Part shown: positions 45,201 to 54,000 of the stretch, in pieces
Numbering within the stretch: position 1 is the stretch's first letter
Layout: each line of letters begins with the position of its first letter
Source of the DNA: Pseudoxanthobacter soli DSM 19599
GTDB lineage: Bacteria > Pseudomonadota > Alphaproteobacteria > Rhizobiales > Segnochrobactraceae
Reading direction: 5' to 3'
Length of the DNA stretch: 64,000 bases
Assembly: GCF_900148505.1 (NCBI RefSeq)
Contig: NZ_FRXO01000009.1
Span: 82,324 to 146,323, forward strand
The notes under the pieces: model-generated
What the model saw: the letters and a program-made list of their open reading frames with translations, nothing else
The model's database searches: none
Told to the model about the DNA's origin: nothing
Position numbers and translations under genes: made by a program

Positions 45201-47782
45201 AGCGCCATCAGTTCCTGGGCGTCTGGAATCCCGCCTGGCGCCGTGTAATGCAGCTTCGGCATGACCTCCGATGGCTCCAGACCGGGGCGCAGTCGGACGC
45301 CAAAGCGATGGGCGGCGACAATCACGGCCATGTAGGCCTGATCCAACACAACGGCCGGCAGGCCCTCCTCCAGCATCCGGTAACCCCTCGGCAGCAGAGC
45401 GCGGATGGTGTCCTTGAACGAGAAGTTCTGCAGCGTAGGCGCGAGCCGCGCGGCGACCTGACGGGAGTCCGAGAACACCAGCACCTTCCGGCCACGAAGC
45501 GGCGCGAATTCGCTGGCAGGCTTCGGGCTGGGCGGCTGGACCTTGATCTGCGAGCTCAGCAGCGCCTGGAACGGCTGGTCGCCCTTGGTGACGTGGTCCT
45601 GAACGCTGGACTGGTTGCCCCGCGCATATTTCTGGCAGCAGCCGCAGGGTGCGAATTGGCCGGCCCCGACCGGGCGCCCGTCGCCATCCACCTCGTCGTC
45701 CTCGTCATCCTCATCGTCGCCGTCGTCGGTTTGCCCGGCCATGGCGACGGTGGATGGCGCCAGATAGACCGTCCGGGTGCGGTCGCTGGGATGGGGCGGG
45801 TCGAGCCGGCCGGTCACCAGGTCGAAGAGGGCGGGAATGCCGAGCGCCGGCGTGGTGGGCGGTTCCAGCAGGAGGTCCAGTGGCTCCAGGGTCTTGATGA
45901 AGCCTTCAGCCGTGAGCAGTTGGTGGCCTTCCTCGGCGAATATCTGTTTCGGCTGGCTGACATCTTTGGTGTAGGCTCGGCCGTAGGACGTCCCGCAGTA
46001 CCGGCAGGTAAAATATTCGAGCACGGGCGCGTTGCAGGCGCAGCGCGCCCGCGGCTGGCTGTAGAGCCGGCCGATGGGACCGCCGCGGTCCTCGGCCGGC
46101 AGGTCAGTGCAGTTCGGATCCAGGCACGCCCAAAGACCCGGCAAGCCGCGATAGAAGGCATGGATTCGACACGGCAGCAGGCTCGCTTCGTCGGGCTTAA
46201 GCCTGGCCCGGCTGCCCAGGGCAAGGAGCGCGTTGATCGCTTGGTCGCCGCGGACCGGATCAACCTTGGGAAATACCTTTGCCCGCACTTCGTCGAACGA
46301 CAGCGCGCTGACCATGGTCGCGTTTACCAGCCGGCTGAACGGGCCCCAGCCAGACAGGGCGGCGTGAAGGTCGGGGCCGTGTCCAGCGCCGGTCGGCGTC
46401 TGGCGATAGGTGAGAAACGGTGCGATTGCCTGATCCCGATCGGCGTCGGCCTCCGCGTAGAGCCGGTTCATGTCGACACTGCACAAGGCCGCCGCGTCGG
46501 CGTCGTCGCCATCGCCCTCGCCGGGCTGCAGCTTCAGGTCGCCGGTGATCTGACGGAACGAGGCTGGTTCGGCGCCCGAGAGCTGGCCGCCGAACTCTCC
46601 CGACTTGGCCTTGCCGGCCGCGCTGAAGCTCGCCGTGGCGCAGATCACCTGGAAGCGCTCGGCCGGGATGTCCAAACGCTCCCGAAGCCGGCGAAGCAGG
46701 AGCCCGACCTCCGCACCCTGGGCGCCCCGGTAGAGGTGGGCTTCATCGAGTACGATAAGGAATTTCTCGTCTGGGCAGGCCTTCAGCCAAGCCCGGGTGC
46801 GGTCGAACACCGGCCGCTCGATGGGCCGGAGCATCATGTACTCCAGCATCGAATAGTTGGTGATCAGCAGATCGGGCGGGTTGACCTGTGCCTCATGGCG
46901 GGTCAAAAGCTCCGCTTCCCCCGGCTGCGTGATCGCCCGACGGAACTCGCCATTGGCGTCCAGCCAATGGCCGCTGCCGAACCAGCCGGCGACGCTCGGC
47001 TTGGCGGGCCACTTGCCCTTGTCGTGCAGCTTGCCTTGGAGAGCCGCGGCCTTCGCCGCAGCCGACTCCGGCGCCGTATCGGGCCCGACCTGGGCGGCCG
47101 CGTCCTCGATGTCGACGAAGAACTCGCGGATGGACTTGAGCCGACGGGCGTCCTTCTGCCGCGTCCGCACGCCGGCGTAGGGCGTGCGGCTGGTGTAGCG
47201 GGCGAACAGCGCGGCGCGGCCTGCCCATTGCTCGAAGGCGCCGACGACCCGCGGATCGCCGAACAGCAGGCGGAGGCGGCCGAGTTGGTCGTTGACCAGG
47301 GCGTTCATGGGATAGAGCACCATGGCGCGCACGGCGTGGTGTTTGGCGAACTGGTCCGGCCGGTCGTGGGCCTCGACCGCGAGTTTCCCGAGGATCGGCA
47401 AGAGGAAGGACTCGGTCTTGCCCGAGCCGGTCCCGGTCATGATCATCAGGTTCCGCTGCTCAACCAGGATCCCTTCGATCGCCTCGGCCTGATGGACATA
47501 GGGCGGATCGAACAAGAGCGGTTTGCCGACGGCGGGGTTCGAGAGCCGGGTGTAGATGTCCCGCGCGGCGTCCGGCAGGCCCGCCATCTCAGCGTAGCGC
47601 TTGCCCGTTTGATAGCGCGGCGTCGACTCCAGGAAGGGGCTCTGGAAGATGCCCCCGATCTGTTCGAGCAGTTTGCGGCGCTGGCGCACGACCGACGGGT
47701 CGGCGACGTGATAGGTCGCCTCGATGTAGCCCAACAGCGTCCGCTGCAGCGCCTCAATTGTCTCTTGAATAGTCGCGGTCAT
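42230..47782 (-). CDS. druE: DruE-like DEAH-box helicase with DUF1998
   Basis: 1850 residues. Superfamily 2 helicase with Walker A TGTGSGKT at 116-123, YPMNALVNDQ, DEAH at 346-349, the second RecA domain in the middle (VLSSTTTMEVGIDIGELSGVALRN, QRAGRAGRRG) and a C-terminal DUF1998 with a Cys cluster CPADCDASCYRCLRSFRNRLDH. Internal Cys motifs (CACNAPVLEYFTCRYCG) look zinc-binding. This architecture and length are those of DruE in Druantia antiphage systems. 16 bases after the 350-residue gene. Confidence 0.88.
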   Translation of the reverse strand: MTATIQETIEALQRTLLGYIEATYHVADPSVVRQRRKLLEQIGGIFQSPFLESTPRYQTGKRYAEMAGLPDAARDIYTRLSNPAVGKPLLFDPPYVHQAEAIEGILVEQRNLMIMTGTGSGKTESFLLPILGKLAVEAHDRPDQFAKHHAVRAMVLYPMNALVNDQLGRLRLLFGDPRVVGAFEQWAGRAALFARYTSRTPYAGVRTRQKDARRLKSIREFFVDIEDAAAQVGPDTAPESAAAKAAALQGKLHDKGKWPAKPSVAGWFGSGHWLDANGEFRRAITQPGEAELLTRHEAQVNPPDLLITNYSMLEYMMLRPIERPVFDRTRAWLKACPDEKFLIVLDEAHLYRGAQGAEVGLLLRRLRERLDIPAERFQVICATASFSAAGKAKSGEFGGQLSGAEPASFRQITGDLKLQPGEGDGDDADAAALCSVDMNRLYAEADADRDQAIAPFLTYRQTPTGAGHGPDLHAALSGWGPFSRLVNATMVSALSFDEVRAKVFPKVDPVRGDQAINALLALGSRARLKPDEASLLPCRIHAFYRGLPGLWACLDPNCTDLPAEDRGGPIGRLYSQPRARCACNAPVLEYFTCRYCGTSYGRAYTKDVSQPKQIFAEEGHQLLTAEGFIKTLEPLDLLLEPPTTPALGIPALFDLVTGRLDPPHPSDRTRTVYLAPSTVAMAGQTDDGDDEDDEDDEVDGDGRPVGAGQFAPCGCCQKYARGNQSSVQDHVTKGDQPFQALLSSQIKVQPPSPKPASEFAPLRGRKVLVFSDSRQVAARLAPTLQNFSFKDTIRALLPRGYRMLEEGLPAVVLDQAYMAVIVAAHRFGVRLRPGLEPSEVMPKLHYTAPGGIPDAQELMALINEKPPVNLTRAIVDTLRDNVLGLEALAVASVREAAKHSEKLASTLPNLTGLAETPEAKLAVVRAWLRAWVRKPGVWFKDMPPGWWGAGGLVRAHRGEFQPLRYVFSTPALKSGFRKGWLPVLLPLLTENINGQHRMVARNLTLDLGGSWRRCNRCTSVHRPISTLGVCIDCGSDDIHAFDPDADNVFKARKGFYRAPVVDALTSDQPALMSLIAAEHTAQLNAAGADEAFSRAERHEMRFQDIDLAWRTTDVPDTAIDVLSSTTTMEVGIDIGELSGVALRNMPPGRANYQQRAGRAGRRGNAVATVVAFGSADSHDDHYFTRPQEMIRGEVVDPRLTLENPDIVRRHIRAFVLQRYHEARLPDLDHTTDAAANLFSVLGNVRDFRDSTGILNRIDLAAWLKLAHTNLVTALQRWLPSELSAADRARLIAHFVPDLLRAVDEAIGGQPVLPAGPHDGDDTDVLEAPEDATPAAAIETEGGAEHDPQPETEDLVDLASDNLLDRLLYWGVLPRYAFPMDVAPFYVFSPTATGFRHEMEFAPSQGLNVALSQYAPNKQIWIAGKQYTSRAIYSPFPHDRKNAWGRRKLYYECAQCGHAKTTDFDPDRRSERLTCEACQTPGTFGPSKPWFRPPGFAHLWDQPAVTTPDEPNETAYATRAKLVMSSGVQDFDHEINPRLRGLATREPLLVSNSGPGGDGYEYCVRCGRIESVASPEVNLRQPHTLPFPNDNEPNCPGAVSHGVVLGVEFVTDIALFSLSLAAPIRLPPPNAETASAMRTICEAVAKATSQLLEIEPGEILAEHRPALNDSGAAGAVVEVFLYDTLAGGAGFSPQMASRGAELFCKALDIMEQCPADCDASCYRCLRSFRNRLDHTLLDRKLGAQVLRQVMTGVTPPYSLERAQSSVQLLAADLRRQFSDDFEIATATSSVTQAPICLIRKSTGKITPLDLHSPVAPSVPLHATQVKGVVLIDELLVRKNLGEAVAKVINAL

Positions 47783-47798
47783 GTGGGCCCCGTTGGGA

Positions 47799-48851
47799 TC
47801 ATGATGTTTCCATCAGCCAGAGCTTTTCGGAAAGGGCATCGAGTTCGTCGGCCGCGGCGGCCGGGGGGAGCGTATAGGCGAACAAGCAGCCGGCCCGCGC
47901 TGACTTCTCCCCTTTGAGCGCCAACCGGCGTTCCGCGAACGCCGGTAGGGGGGAGAAGAATGCCAGTTCGACCGCGGCCCGCGTTCGGGTAGCCTGCACC
48001 TGCTGCGGCCTGCCGGCGGAGGCGTCGAAGGCGGCCTGGATACGCCAGGCGAGATCGCAAGGCCGCTCGCGGTTGTCCGTCGCCACGAGATCATGCAGTC
48101 GCCGCGGCGCTCCGCCCTCCAACTCCACCAGACACCAGGGCCGCAGGCCGAACAACTGCTGGCGGCGGGCGATGAAGACGCCGGTGTCGCCGCTCGCGGG
48201 CGGTCGCCAGCGCCCGCTGTAGTAGGTCACCGGTCGACCGGGATCTATCAAGCTGAGCCCGTCCAATGGCGCCGTGGCCAAGGGCGTCTTCAGGACCTCG
48301 CCGCGATTGAGCTCAGCATAGCCCTGCGCCGAGGCGGTGACGGGCGCCCGGAGCCACGCTGTTTCTGGAAGCTCGACGAGGCCCAGCGCCTTCAGGAGGT
48401 CGACCGCCCCGGCCTCGCGAAGAGTCCGCAGCGGGCCACGATACTCCAGCCGCTCCGCCAGTTCGCCCAGCAGGGCGGTCGGCTGGTCGCCCGCGACGCC
48501 GAGGATGATGAGATCGCCGTTGGCGCGCCGGACAAAACTCGGCGGCGCAGGCCGGAGGACCAGTCGCCCTGTGCGCCAAGCATCCTGCTCCTGCCGCGTG
48601 ACCTCCAGCACGTCGCCATAGGCGATCAGCGCGTCGAGCAGGTCCTCGTACCACTCGTCGGTGACAGCCATCAGCCCGTCCAACGGCTGGCGCACGAACC
48701 GCAAGGCCTCGGCGCGCGAGCACGGCGCCAGCGCCGAGACCGCACGCCGCAGCGCCTGGGCGACGAGGCTTTCAGCAACTGCGGGCGTTGCGAGGGCCAG
48801 GGAGCGGGCGGTTCTTTCGAGCACGCCGGCGGGGGGCAACCTTTGGATCAT
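47799..48851 (-). CDS. Druantia-associated protein (DruD position)
   Basis: 350 residues, no signal peptide or membrane segment. Mixed alpha/beta, with FVRRANGDLIILGVAGDQPTALL and YSGRWRPPASGDTGVFIARRQQLFGLRP. The start overlaps the stop of the 932-residue gene as ATGA. By position and size it may correspond to DruD; I do not recognise the family by motif, so this is context inference. Confidence 0.65.
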   Translation of the reverse strand: MIQRLPPAGVLERTARSLALATPAVAESLVAQALRRAVSALAPCSRAEALRFVRQPLDGLMAVTDEWYEDLLDALIAYGDVLEVTRQEQDAWRTGRLVLRPAPPSFVRRANGDLIILGVAGDQPTALLGELAERLEYRGPLRTLREAGAVDLLKALGLVELPETAWLRAPVTASAQGYAELNRGEVLKTPLATAPLDGLSLIDPGRPVTYYSGRWRPPASGDTGVFIARRQQLFGLRPWCLVELEGGAPRRLHDLVATDNRERPCDLAWRIQAAFDASAGRPQQVQATRTRAAVELAFFSPLPAFAERRLALKGEKSARAGCLFAYTLPPAAAADELDALSEKLWLMETS

Positions 48852-51646
48852 GCCGTAAGCGCCCCGTGGAGGGTCGGCGTGCTCGCCCTCGCCAGGAACG
48901 CGCCGCGCACCAACGGTCGGTTGTCCAGAAGGCGAGCGACGGCCTTGCTCGGTGCGACGCCGGCCGGAAGGCGCAATGTCCAGGGACGAAAGGCCAGGGT
49001 GACCGCCTGGTCGGCCAGGTCCCGGTCCTGGGTGATCTGATAATGCTCGGCATAGCGGAAGAACTCCGCCCGGACATGGCCCCAGCCCATCTCGGCCCAG
49101 GTCGTCGTGCGCATCCGCAGTCCGAAGCCCGGCGATCCGCCGACGCCGGCCTGGGCGCGCTCCAACTCCGGCACCGCCGAGGCGTCGAGCCACGCCGACC
49201 AGTCCGCCCCGCAGAACGTGCGCCGAAGCTCGCCTTCGAGCCCGGCGACCGTCTGCAACTTGCGCAACGCGGCCATGCGGCCGATCGGTCGGGCCCGCTG
49301 CCAGAGTTGCAGCGCATTGACCAAACCGACGACCGCCCGCGCGGGCTCGGCGGCTTCGGGCCGAAAATCCTGGACCAGCCCGAGTTGGGAAAGCTCGTTC
49401 AATTTCTCCTGGGGCGGCGCCGAGGCGAAGGCGACGTAGCGTTGGTCCTTGTACACGGCGCTGAAGAGGGCGCCGGGCGAACTCAGGGCGACGCCGGCCA
49501 CCAGGTCGGCGTGAGAGGCCTCCGTCCGGACCGCCGGCCTCGTCAGATCGAGGCGGGTCACCTGGACGGCCTCGTCATGCGCGGTCTCGTCGATCAGCCG
49601 CAGACGTTGCTGGACCGGGTCGAGACGCCAGCGTAGGGGATCGACCTTATGCGGGAACCGGACTGTCTGGCGACCGAGCTCCTCCAATTCCCCCACCAGG
49701 TCCACGCGGTGCGCGGCGTCGATCGCGTCCGAATAGTCCTTCAGGCGTTTGAGCGCCGGCGCAAAACCGTCGGCGTCCATCGGCAGGCGGATTGAGGTGA
49801 GCGGACCGCCTCCGGCGACGTGTCCGCTGGCGTCGATCGTGTCGATCCGCCAGGCCACCCGGCGGCCGGGCGGTCCATAGAGCGAGACCTTTGCCTGGCC
49901 GGTGAGGATCCTTTCCAGATCCGCATTGGCCGGCTCGAGCAGCACCCGGAAGCCGGCACGCTCCGCCACCATGTCGGGCCACGGCCGCGGCTCGAACACG
50001 TGGAAGTCGAAGGAGGCGGGACTGGCATCCACTGCGGAGTCGGTGGCTCCGGCGCGGGCCACCGCTGTGACCTTCAGCCTGTGCCGGCCGACCGCCAGGG
50101 CGCCCAGCGAAACGAAGACCGCTTCGTCTGCCGCCGCGTACCGCGAGGGGCCGCTGCCATCCAAATCCAGGATGAACTCGGCGGCTGGGAAGTCCGCCGA
50201 CAGACGCAGCGTGATCTCTTCGCCCGCGGCCCAACTGGGCCCATCGAAGCCCTGGTTGGACACAGGACTGAGCCCCGCCGGCTCCACACGCGTCCGAAGC
50301 GAATATCCCAGGCCGAGCTTCTGCAGCGCCGTGCGGTAGGGCGGGGAGATGGAAGGCGGTGTCTGGAAGGCATAGGCGCTCACCCCATCCAGGCTCGCCG
50401 AAGCCGGCCGCAACGAGAGCGCCTGCAGAACATCGGTGGGCGGGGCAGCGCGGGACACGACCAAATAGGCTTGCGACGGCCGCACTCGACCGCCGACGAC
50501 TTGCCGATAGGCGTTGTCCTCGCCTTGGTGGAGCAGCCAGACCGGCCGCTCTTCGAGGACCGTCAGAGGTTGAAGGATCGGCTGCAACGCCGTGGGCGGA
50601 GCATCCAGTTCGACCAGCGACTTGCCGGGCTCCGGAAACACCGGCAAGGCGCGATCGAGATTGGACCAACTGAGCAGGGCCGCGCCCGGCGACCAGTGCT
50701 CGGTTTCCCCGCACAGCCGCACCCTCAGCCGGCCAAGCGCCGGGGCCGCCAGGCCGGCCTTCTTCATGGCCAAGGCGAAGTCCGGCATGTGAGCGCCGAG
50801 CAGCACGGTGCCGTCAGCCGATCGCCGCGCGACAAGGCGTGGCGGGCGAACGATGTCCTCCTGATCGAGTTGCCCCGGCAATGGTCGGCGTGCACCGGCT
50901 AGGGAGGCGGACACGACACTACGGGCAGATCGCAGGACCTGCCGGGCGGCCTTCAGAAATGCTCCCGCCTCGCGCCGACGCTCCAGGTCGGAGACGATCC
51001 GCGCCAGGGTTTCGGGAATGATCCGCGGCACGGGCTCGTTGAGGTCCTCATCGCGAAGGGCGAGCACGATCCGGCCGGTCAGGTCGGTCTGCTCCAGGAA
51101 GTCCTCATACCGAGCCGACCGCTGGTCGCTGGTCGCGGCTAGGTAGGCGCCGATCTCGTCCGCCCCTGCGTTCGCCAACCGGCCCAGGCCATAGCGGATC
51201 TGGAACAGGTGCCGGGCGAAATGGCCTTGCAGGTATTTCGGCAGCAGGGCGCCGGCGATGGGCCAGGCGATGATGCTAAACTTCTCGGCCCATCGGCCCT
51301 GCGGGACGGGCCCGCCGTACTCGCGGTGGAATTTCTCGAACCAGTTGCGCAGGGTTTGGCGGTCGTATTGCGTCCGCCACGCGCCGGGTGTCTCCTCCAG
51401 CGACGGCCAGTACTCCTCTCCATCATAGCCGTAGCCCGCCTCAGCCGCGAGGGCGACCCACGCCAGCCAGTGCTCGCGGCGAGGGCCGCGGCTGCGAAGT
51501 TCCAGCGCCGCCGCCGCTCGGGCGGCGCAAACAGCATCATCGGAAAGGGCGTGTTCGATAGCGTAGACCGGATAGCCGGCCGGCCTACGCCGCCCCGCCA
51601 GCGCTTTGAAATGCGCCTCAAGCTGGACCTGCAGATTGTCCAGCAT
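48848..51646 (-). CDS. Druantia-associated large protein (DruB/DruC position)
   Basis: 932 residues, cytosolic. The N-terminal third (HWLAWVALAAEAGYGYDGEEYWPSLE, RQTLRNWFEKFHREYGGPVPQG, WAEKFSIIAWPIAGALLPKYLQGHFARHLF, shown in parts) is helical and conserved-looking. The middle is beta-rich and may hold Ig-like domains (LSADFPAAEFILDLDGSGPS, LAVGRHRLKVTAVA). Only this protein and the 350-residue one occupy the space between DruA and DruE, where type I Druantia has three genes, so it may be a fused DruB-DruC (inference). 7 bases after DruA. Confidence 0.65.
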   Translation of the reverse strand: MLDNLQVQLEAHFKALAGRRRPAGYPVYAIEHALSDDAVCAARAAAALELRSRGPRREHWLAWVALAAEAGYGYDGEEYWPSLEETPGAWRTQYDRQTLRNWFEKFHREYGGPVPQGRWAEKFSIIAWPIAGALLPKYLQGHFARHLFQIRYGLGRLANAGADEIGAYLAATSDQRSARYEDFLEQTDLTGRIVLALRDEDLNEPVPRIIPETLARIVSDLERRREAGAFLKAARQVLRSARSVVSASLAGARRPLPGQLDQEDIVRPPRLVARRSADGTVLLGAHMPDFALAMKKAGLAAPALGRLRVRLCGETEHWSPGAALLSWSNLDRALPVFPEPGKSLVELDAPPTALQPILQPLTVLEERPVWLLHQGEDNAYRQVVGGRVRPSQAYLVVSRAAPPTDVLQALSLRPASASLDGVSAYAFQTPPSISPPYRTALQKLGLGYSLRTRVEPAGLSPVSNQGFDGPSWAAGEEITLRLSADFPAAEFILDLDGSGPSRYAAADEAVFVSLGALAVGRHRLKVTAVARAGATDSAVDASPASFDFHVFEPRPWPDMVAERAGFRVLLEPANADLERILTGQAKVSLYGPPGRRVAWRIDTIDASGHVAGGGPLTSIRLPMDADGFAPALKRLKDYSDAIDAAHRVDLVGELEELGRQTVRFPHKVDPLRWRLDPVQQRLRLIDETAHDEAVQVTRLDLTRPAVRTEASHADLVAGVALSSPGALFSAVYKDQRYVAFASAPPQEKLNELSQLGLVQDFRPEAAEPARAVVGLVNALQLWQRARPIGRMAALRKLQTVAGLEGELRRTFCGADWSAWLDASAVPELERAQAGVGGSPGFGLRMRTTTWAEMGWGHVRAEFFRYAEHYQITQDRDLADQAVTLAFRPWTLRLPAGVAPSKAVARLLDNRPLVRGAFLARASTPTLHGALTA

Positions 51647-51653
51647 CGGTCGA

Positions 51654-52862
51654 CTAGCCCGTACAGCGAAGGTCGGCGCGGGGCAGGTCGACGAGGCCTC
51701 GGATCAGCCGGGGGATCTGTGACCGTGTCCAACTGTGGTAGTCGATCTCGCCGCGGGCCGCCCTGGGTGCCATCCACCGCTCGACCGCCATTGCCGAGAT
51801 CTCCGCCACGCTGCGCAGACCGCTGACGTCAGGCTCCTTCTCGCCGTAGTGAAGCACGTCGAAAGCGTTCGCCGCGAACTTCGCGACGAACACCTCGCGC
51901 TGAATCCCGTGTTTCAGCACGGTCTCGTTGATCCGCAGCGCCTTCAGCGCCGCTCGGATCGTCCTAAGCCGCCAGTTCGGGCCCTCGCCGAACTCGTGGT
52001 GGTCCGCATAGGCGTGGTCGCGCTCCCGCAGATAATCCCGCATCTGCTCGAACAACGTGTCGGTGATGTGGAAGTGGCCCCAGCCGATCGTGTATCCGAC
52101 GCGCTCGAAATAGTTTTCGCCGTCGAGGCGCAGGCGGTTGTATACCGAGGATCTTCCCATCGACGAGGTCGTGGTAACAGCGAGGAGATTGGCGCTCTTC
52201 GCGACCTTGGAGATCACGCCGACCGTTCCGCCATACTTGGCTTGGAAGTCCGCGAAGATATCGCGTGATCGGACGAGGCAAGCCACGGCCTTGCCGCCAA
52301 GCAAAAAGCTATAGGGTGGGACCGCCCCGAGGACATAGGCGTCAAGCAAGCCGACGAGCCGTTCCGCGCGGTCGTGGACGGTCCAGCCGATGGCGTTATC
52401 ACGGACCGAGAGGTTGTAAACTGGGTCGCCGAGGGCGATGACGCCCGCCAGGCGATCATGACTCTCGTCCCAGACCAGGTAGCGCATCCGCCGACCGAAC
52501 CCGACCGAGACTGGCACCGACCAGGTCATCGTCGCGACCCTGAAGAGATCGGCTTCCGGGGTGTCGGACTTCACTACGCGCAGGGCCAGTCGAATGCGAC
52601 TGACGTCGAGCTCCGATCCCTCCGCGAAGCTCGGCAGCGCCTTTGGGAGTGCGCGTTCCAGGAACGGCTGGGCTGACTGCAGACGATCGCGGCGCTGCGC
52701 TCGATGGAGCTGGCGCACGACTGTTTTGCCCTCGCCCGGTAGCACCAGTGCGCCATCCGCGTTCTTGGTGAACCCGAGCGTTTTGAAATGCCTTCGGATC
52801 GCGCGCTTGAGCGCAGCTTCTTTGTCGAAGGGCTTAGCAATGCCCCCTGTTTGAGCACTCAC
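51654..52862 (-). CDS. druA: DruA-like DUF4338 protein
   Basis: 402 residues. The DUF4338 core is clear: RMRYLVWDESHDRLAGVIALGD, PVYNLSVRDNAIGW, RLVGLLDAYVLGAVPPYSFLLGGKAVACLV (parts). A region rich in His and Tyr follows (GWGHFHITDTLFEQMRDYL). The start is GTG with GGAGG about 15 bases upstream. It is first in the defence operon, and overlapping palindromes lie 41-65 bases upstream. DruA is the hallmark of type I Druantia; its activity is not established from sequence. Confidence 0.85.
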   Translation of the reverse strand: MSAQTGGIAKPFDKEAALKRAIRRHFKTLGFTKNADGALVLPGEGKTVVRQLHRAQRRDRLQSAQPFLERALPKALPSFAEGSELDVSRIRLALRVVKSDTPEADLFRVATMTWSVPVSVGFGRRMRYLVWDESHDRLAGVIALGDPVYNLSVRDNAIGWTVHDRAERLVGLLDAYVLGAVPPYSFLLGGKAVACLVRSRDIFADFQAKYGGTVGVISKVAKSANLLAVTTTSSMGRSSVYNRLRLDGENYFERVGYTIGWGHFHITDTLFEQMRDYLRERDHAYADHHEFGEGPNWRLRTIRAALKALRINETVLKHGIQREVFVAKFAANAFDVLHYGEKEPDVSGLRSVAEISAMAVERWMAPRAARGEIDYHSWTRSQIPRLIRGLVDLPRADLRCTG

Positions 52863-52902
52863 GCCGCCTTTGCCTCCAGATTAAGCCGCCGCATTTTGAA
52901 CC

Positions 52903-52927
52903 GCAAACTGGTTGCAGTTTGCACCAG
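52903..52927. promoter_or_regulatory. Overlapping palindromes upstream of druA
   Basis: Two interlocked inverted repeats: GCAAACTG (52903-52910) with CAGTTTGC (52915-52922), and CTGGT (52908-52912) with ACCAG (52923-52927). They lie 41-65 bases before the druA GTG, a position fitting an operator or a 5' mRNA switch with two mutually exclusive stems. Confidence 0.5.
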
Positions 52928-53122
52928 TGCATTGGACCGGCGCAACTACCAATGGTCGAGCTTTGAGTTGTTCAGGCCTCGGGAGCAGCGGGATGGCGAA
53001 AAAAGCTCGCGTGGCCCCTCAATGTTGTCTGGGCACGGTAGCCCAAGCAGGACATTTAGCTCTCTCCCCAGCTTTAAGGCCAAACAGAATCGGCAGCTTT
53101 CAGGAGTTAGAGAGCTCACTTC

Positions 53123-53222
53123 GAACGACTGACATGGGGCGCGCAGCTGTCGAAGTGCAGTGGCCTGCCGAACGGCCGCTTTCCCAGCTTCGGCGCCTAA
53201 CCGGTCAGGCAGGAATCCACCC
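53123..53222. repeat. ~100 bp direct repeat, copy A
   Basis: Runs from GAACGACTGACATGG to CAGGAATCCACCC and matches copy B at 61026-61127 in the same orientation at roughly nine of ten positions, with a variable middle. The two copies enclose the recombinase, two-component and RND genes. Confidence 0.75.
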
Positions 53223-53261
53223 GACGAGCGATAGGATAGCGGCATATCCTACGCGTCGAAA

Positions 53262-53289
53262 CGGTTGTCCGTGATTAGACGGACAACCG
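53262..53289 (-). terminator. Hairpin after the recombinase gene
   Basis: Perfect 10-bp stem (CGGTTGTCCG 53262-53271, CGGACAACCG 53280-53289) with an 8-base loop, 7 bases past the recombinase stop. No T-run. Could also be part of a recombination site, since it lies next to the integrase gene. Confidence 0.5.
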
Positions 53290-53296
53290 CATGAAG

Positions 53297-53929
53297 TCAG
53301 ATTTCGGTTCGCTCCGCCAGGAGCAGCGCATCTTCGACATCGACACCAAGGTATCGGACCGTGTTCTCGATCTTAGAATGACCGAGCAATATCTGGATCG
53401 CACGGATGTTGCCTGTCGCCCTGTAGATCATCGATGCCTTCGTGCGGCGAAGCGAGTGAGTTCCGTATTCTTCAGGACGCAACCCGATCGCGGTCACCCA
53501 CTCGTCAACGAGCCGTGCATATTGCCTCGTGCTCACGTGCTTTGCGTCATCAACCCTGCTCGGGAATACATAGTCCCCGAGCGCGCCACCTCGCCGTTCC
53601 AGCCAGGCGAGAAGACTGGCCCTCACGTCTGTGGTGATCTCGAACTGCACGGGGCGCCCCGTCTTCTGCTGAACAACGATCGCTCGGGTCCTGATTTCCG
53701 GCCCGGTGACGAAATCGCGGATCCGGATCTTGACCAGATCGCAGCCGCGAAGCTTGCTGTCTATCGCAAGGTCGAACAGAGCGCGGTCCCGAACGCGGCG
53801 CTCACGATCCAGAAAGAAGCGAACAGCCCAGATTTGCTTCTGCGTGAGCGGACGCTTCGCTCCTACATTCTTGCCAGCGTTCCAAGCTGTGCGCCCGCGG
53901 CTGGCATCATCATATCGAGAATGGCCCAT
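53297..53929 (-). CDS. Tyrosine recombinase (integrase)
   Basis: 210 residues, a short tyrosine recombinase consisting almost only of the catalytic domain. Catalytic residues are all present: Arg61, Lys89, His158 and Arg161 in THSLRRTKASMI, His184 in LLGHS and Tyr193 in TVRYLG. GAGGAG precedes the ATG. No N-terminal core-binding domain of full length, like other small island-borne recombinases. Its location next to the defence operon and repeat copy A suggests it mobilises the island. Confidence 0.9.
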   Translation of the reverse strand: MGHSRYDDASRGRTAWNAGKNVGAKRPLTQKQIWAVRFFLDRERRVRDRALFDLAIDSKLRGCDLVKIRIRDFVTGPEIRTRAIVVQQKTGRPVQFEITTDVRASLLAWLERRGGALGDYVFPSRVDDAKHVSTRQYARLVDEWVTAIGLRPEEYGTHSLRRTKASMIYRATGNIRAIQILLGHSKIENTVRYLGVDVEDALLLAERTEI

Positions 53930-54000
53930 GTGCGTTCTCCTCGGCCTTGATTGGCCGAGTATGAAACGCGCGAGCCCCGCGGCGCCTCGCTGCGCGCCCG

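Larger units (their letters stand above)
52863..53296. other. Intergenic region between DruA and recombinase
   Basis: 434 bases without a gene. It holds the druA-upstream palindromes (52903-52927), copy A of the ~100 bp direct repeat (53123-53222), an AGGATA/TATCCT inverted repeat (53233-53250) and the hairpin at 53262-53289. Confidence 0.6.

Noticed and set aside
45086..47917. A 943-codon plus-strand open frame opposite the helicase gene
   Set aside because: It is antisense to the DruE-like gene. Composition is rich in Arg, Gly and Gln with no domain, as expected when the third position of a GC-rich gene is read in reverse.
53930..54000. A tRNA 3' end as integration site next to the recombinase
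   Set aside because: No cloverleaf or CCA-type end was found on either strand here or at the repeat copies.
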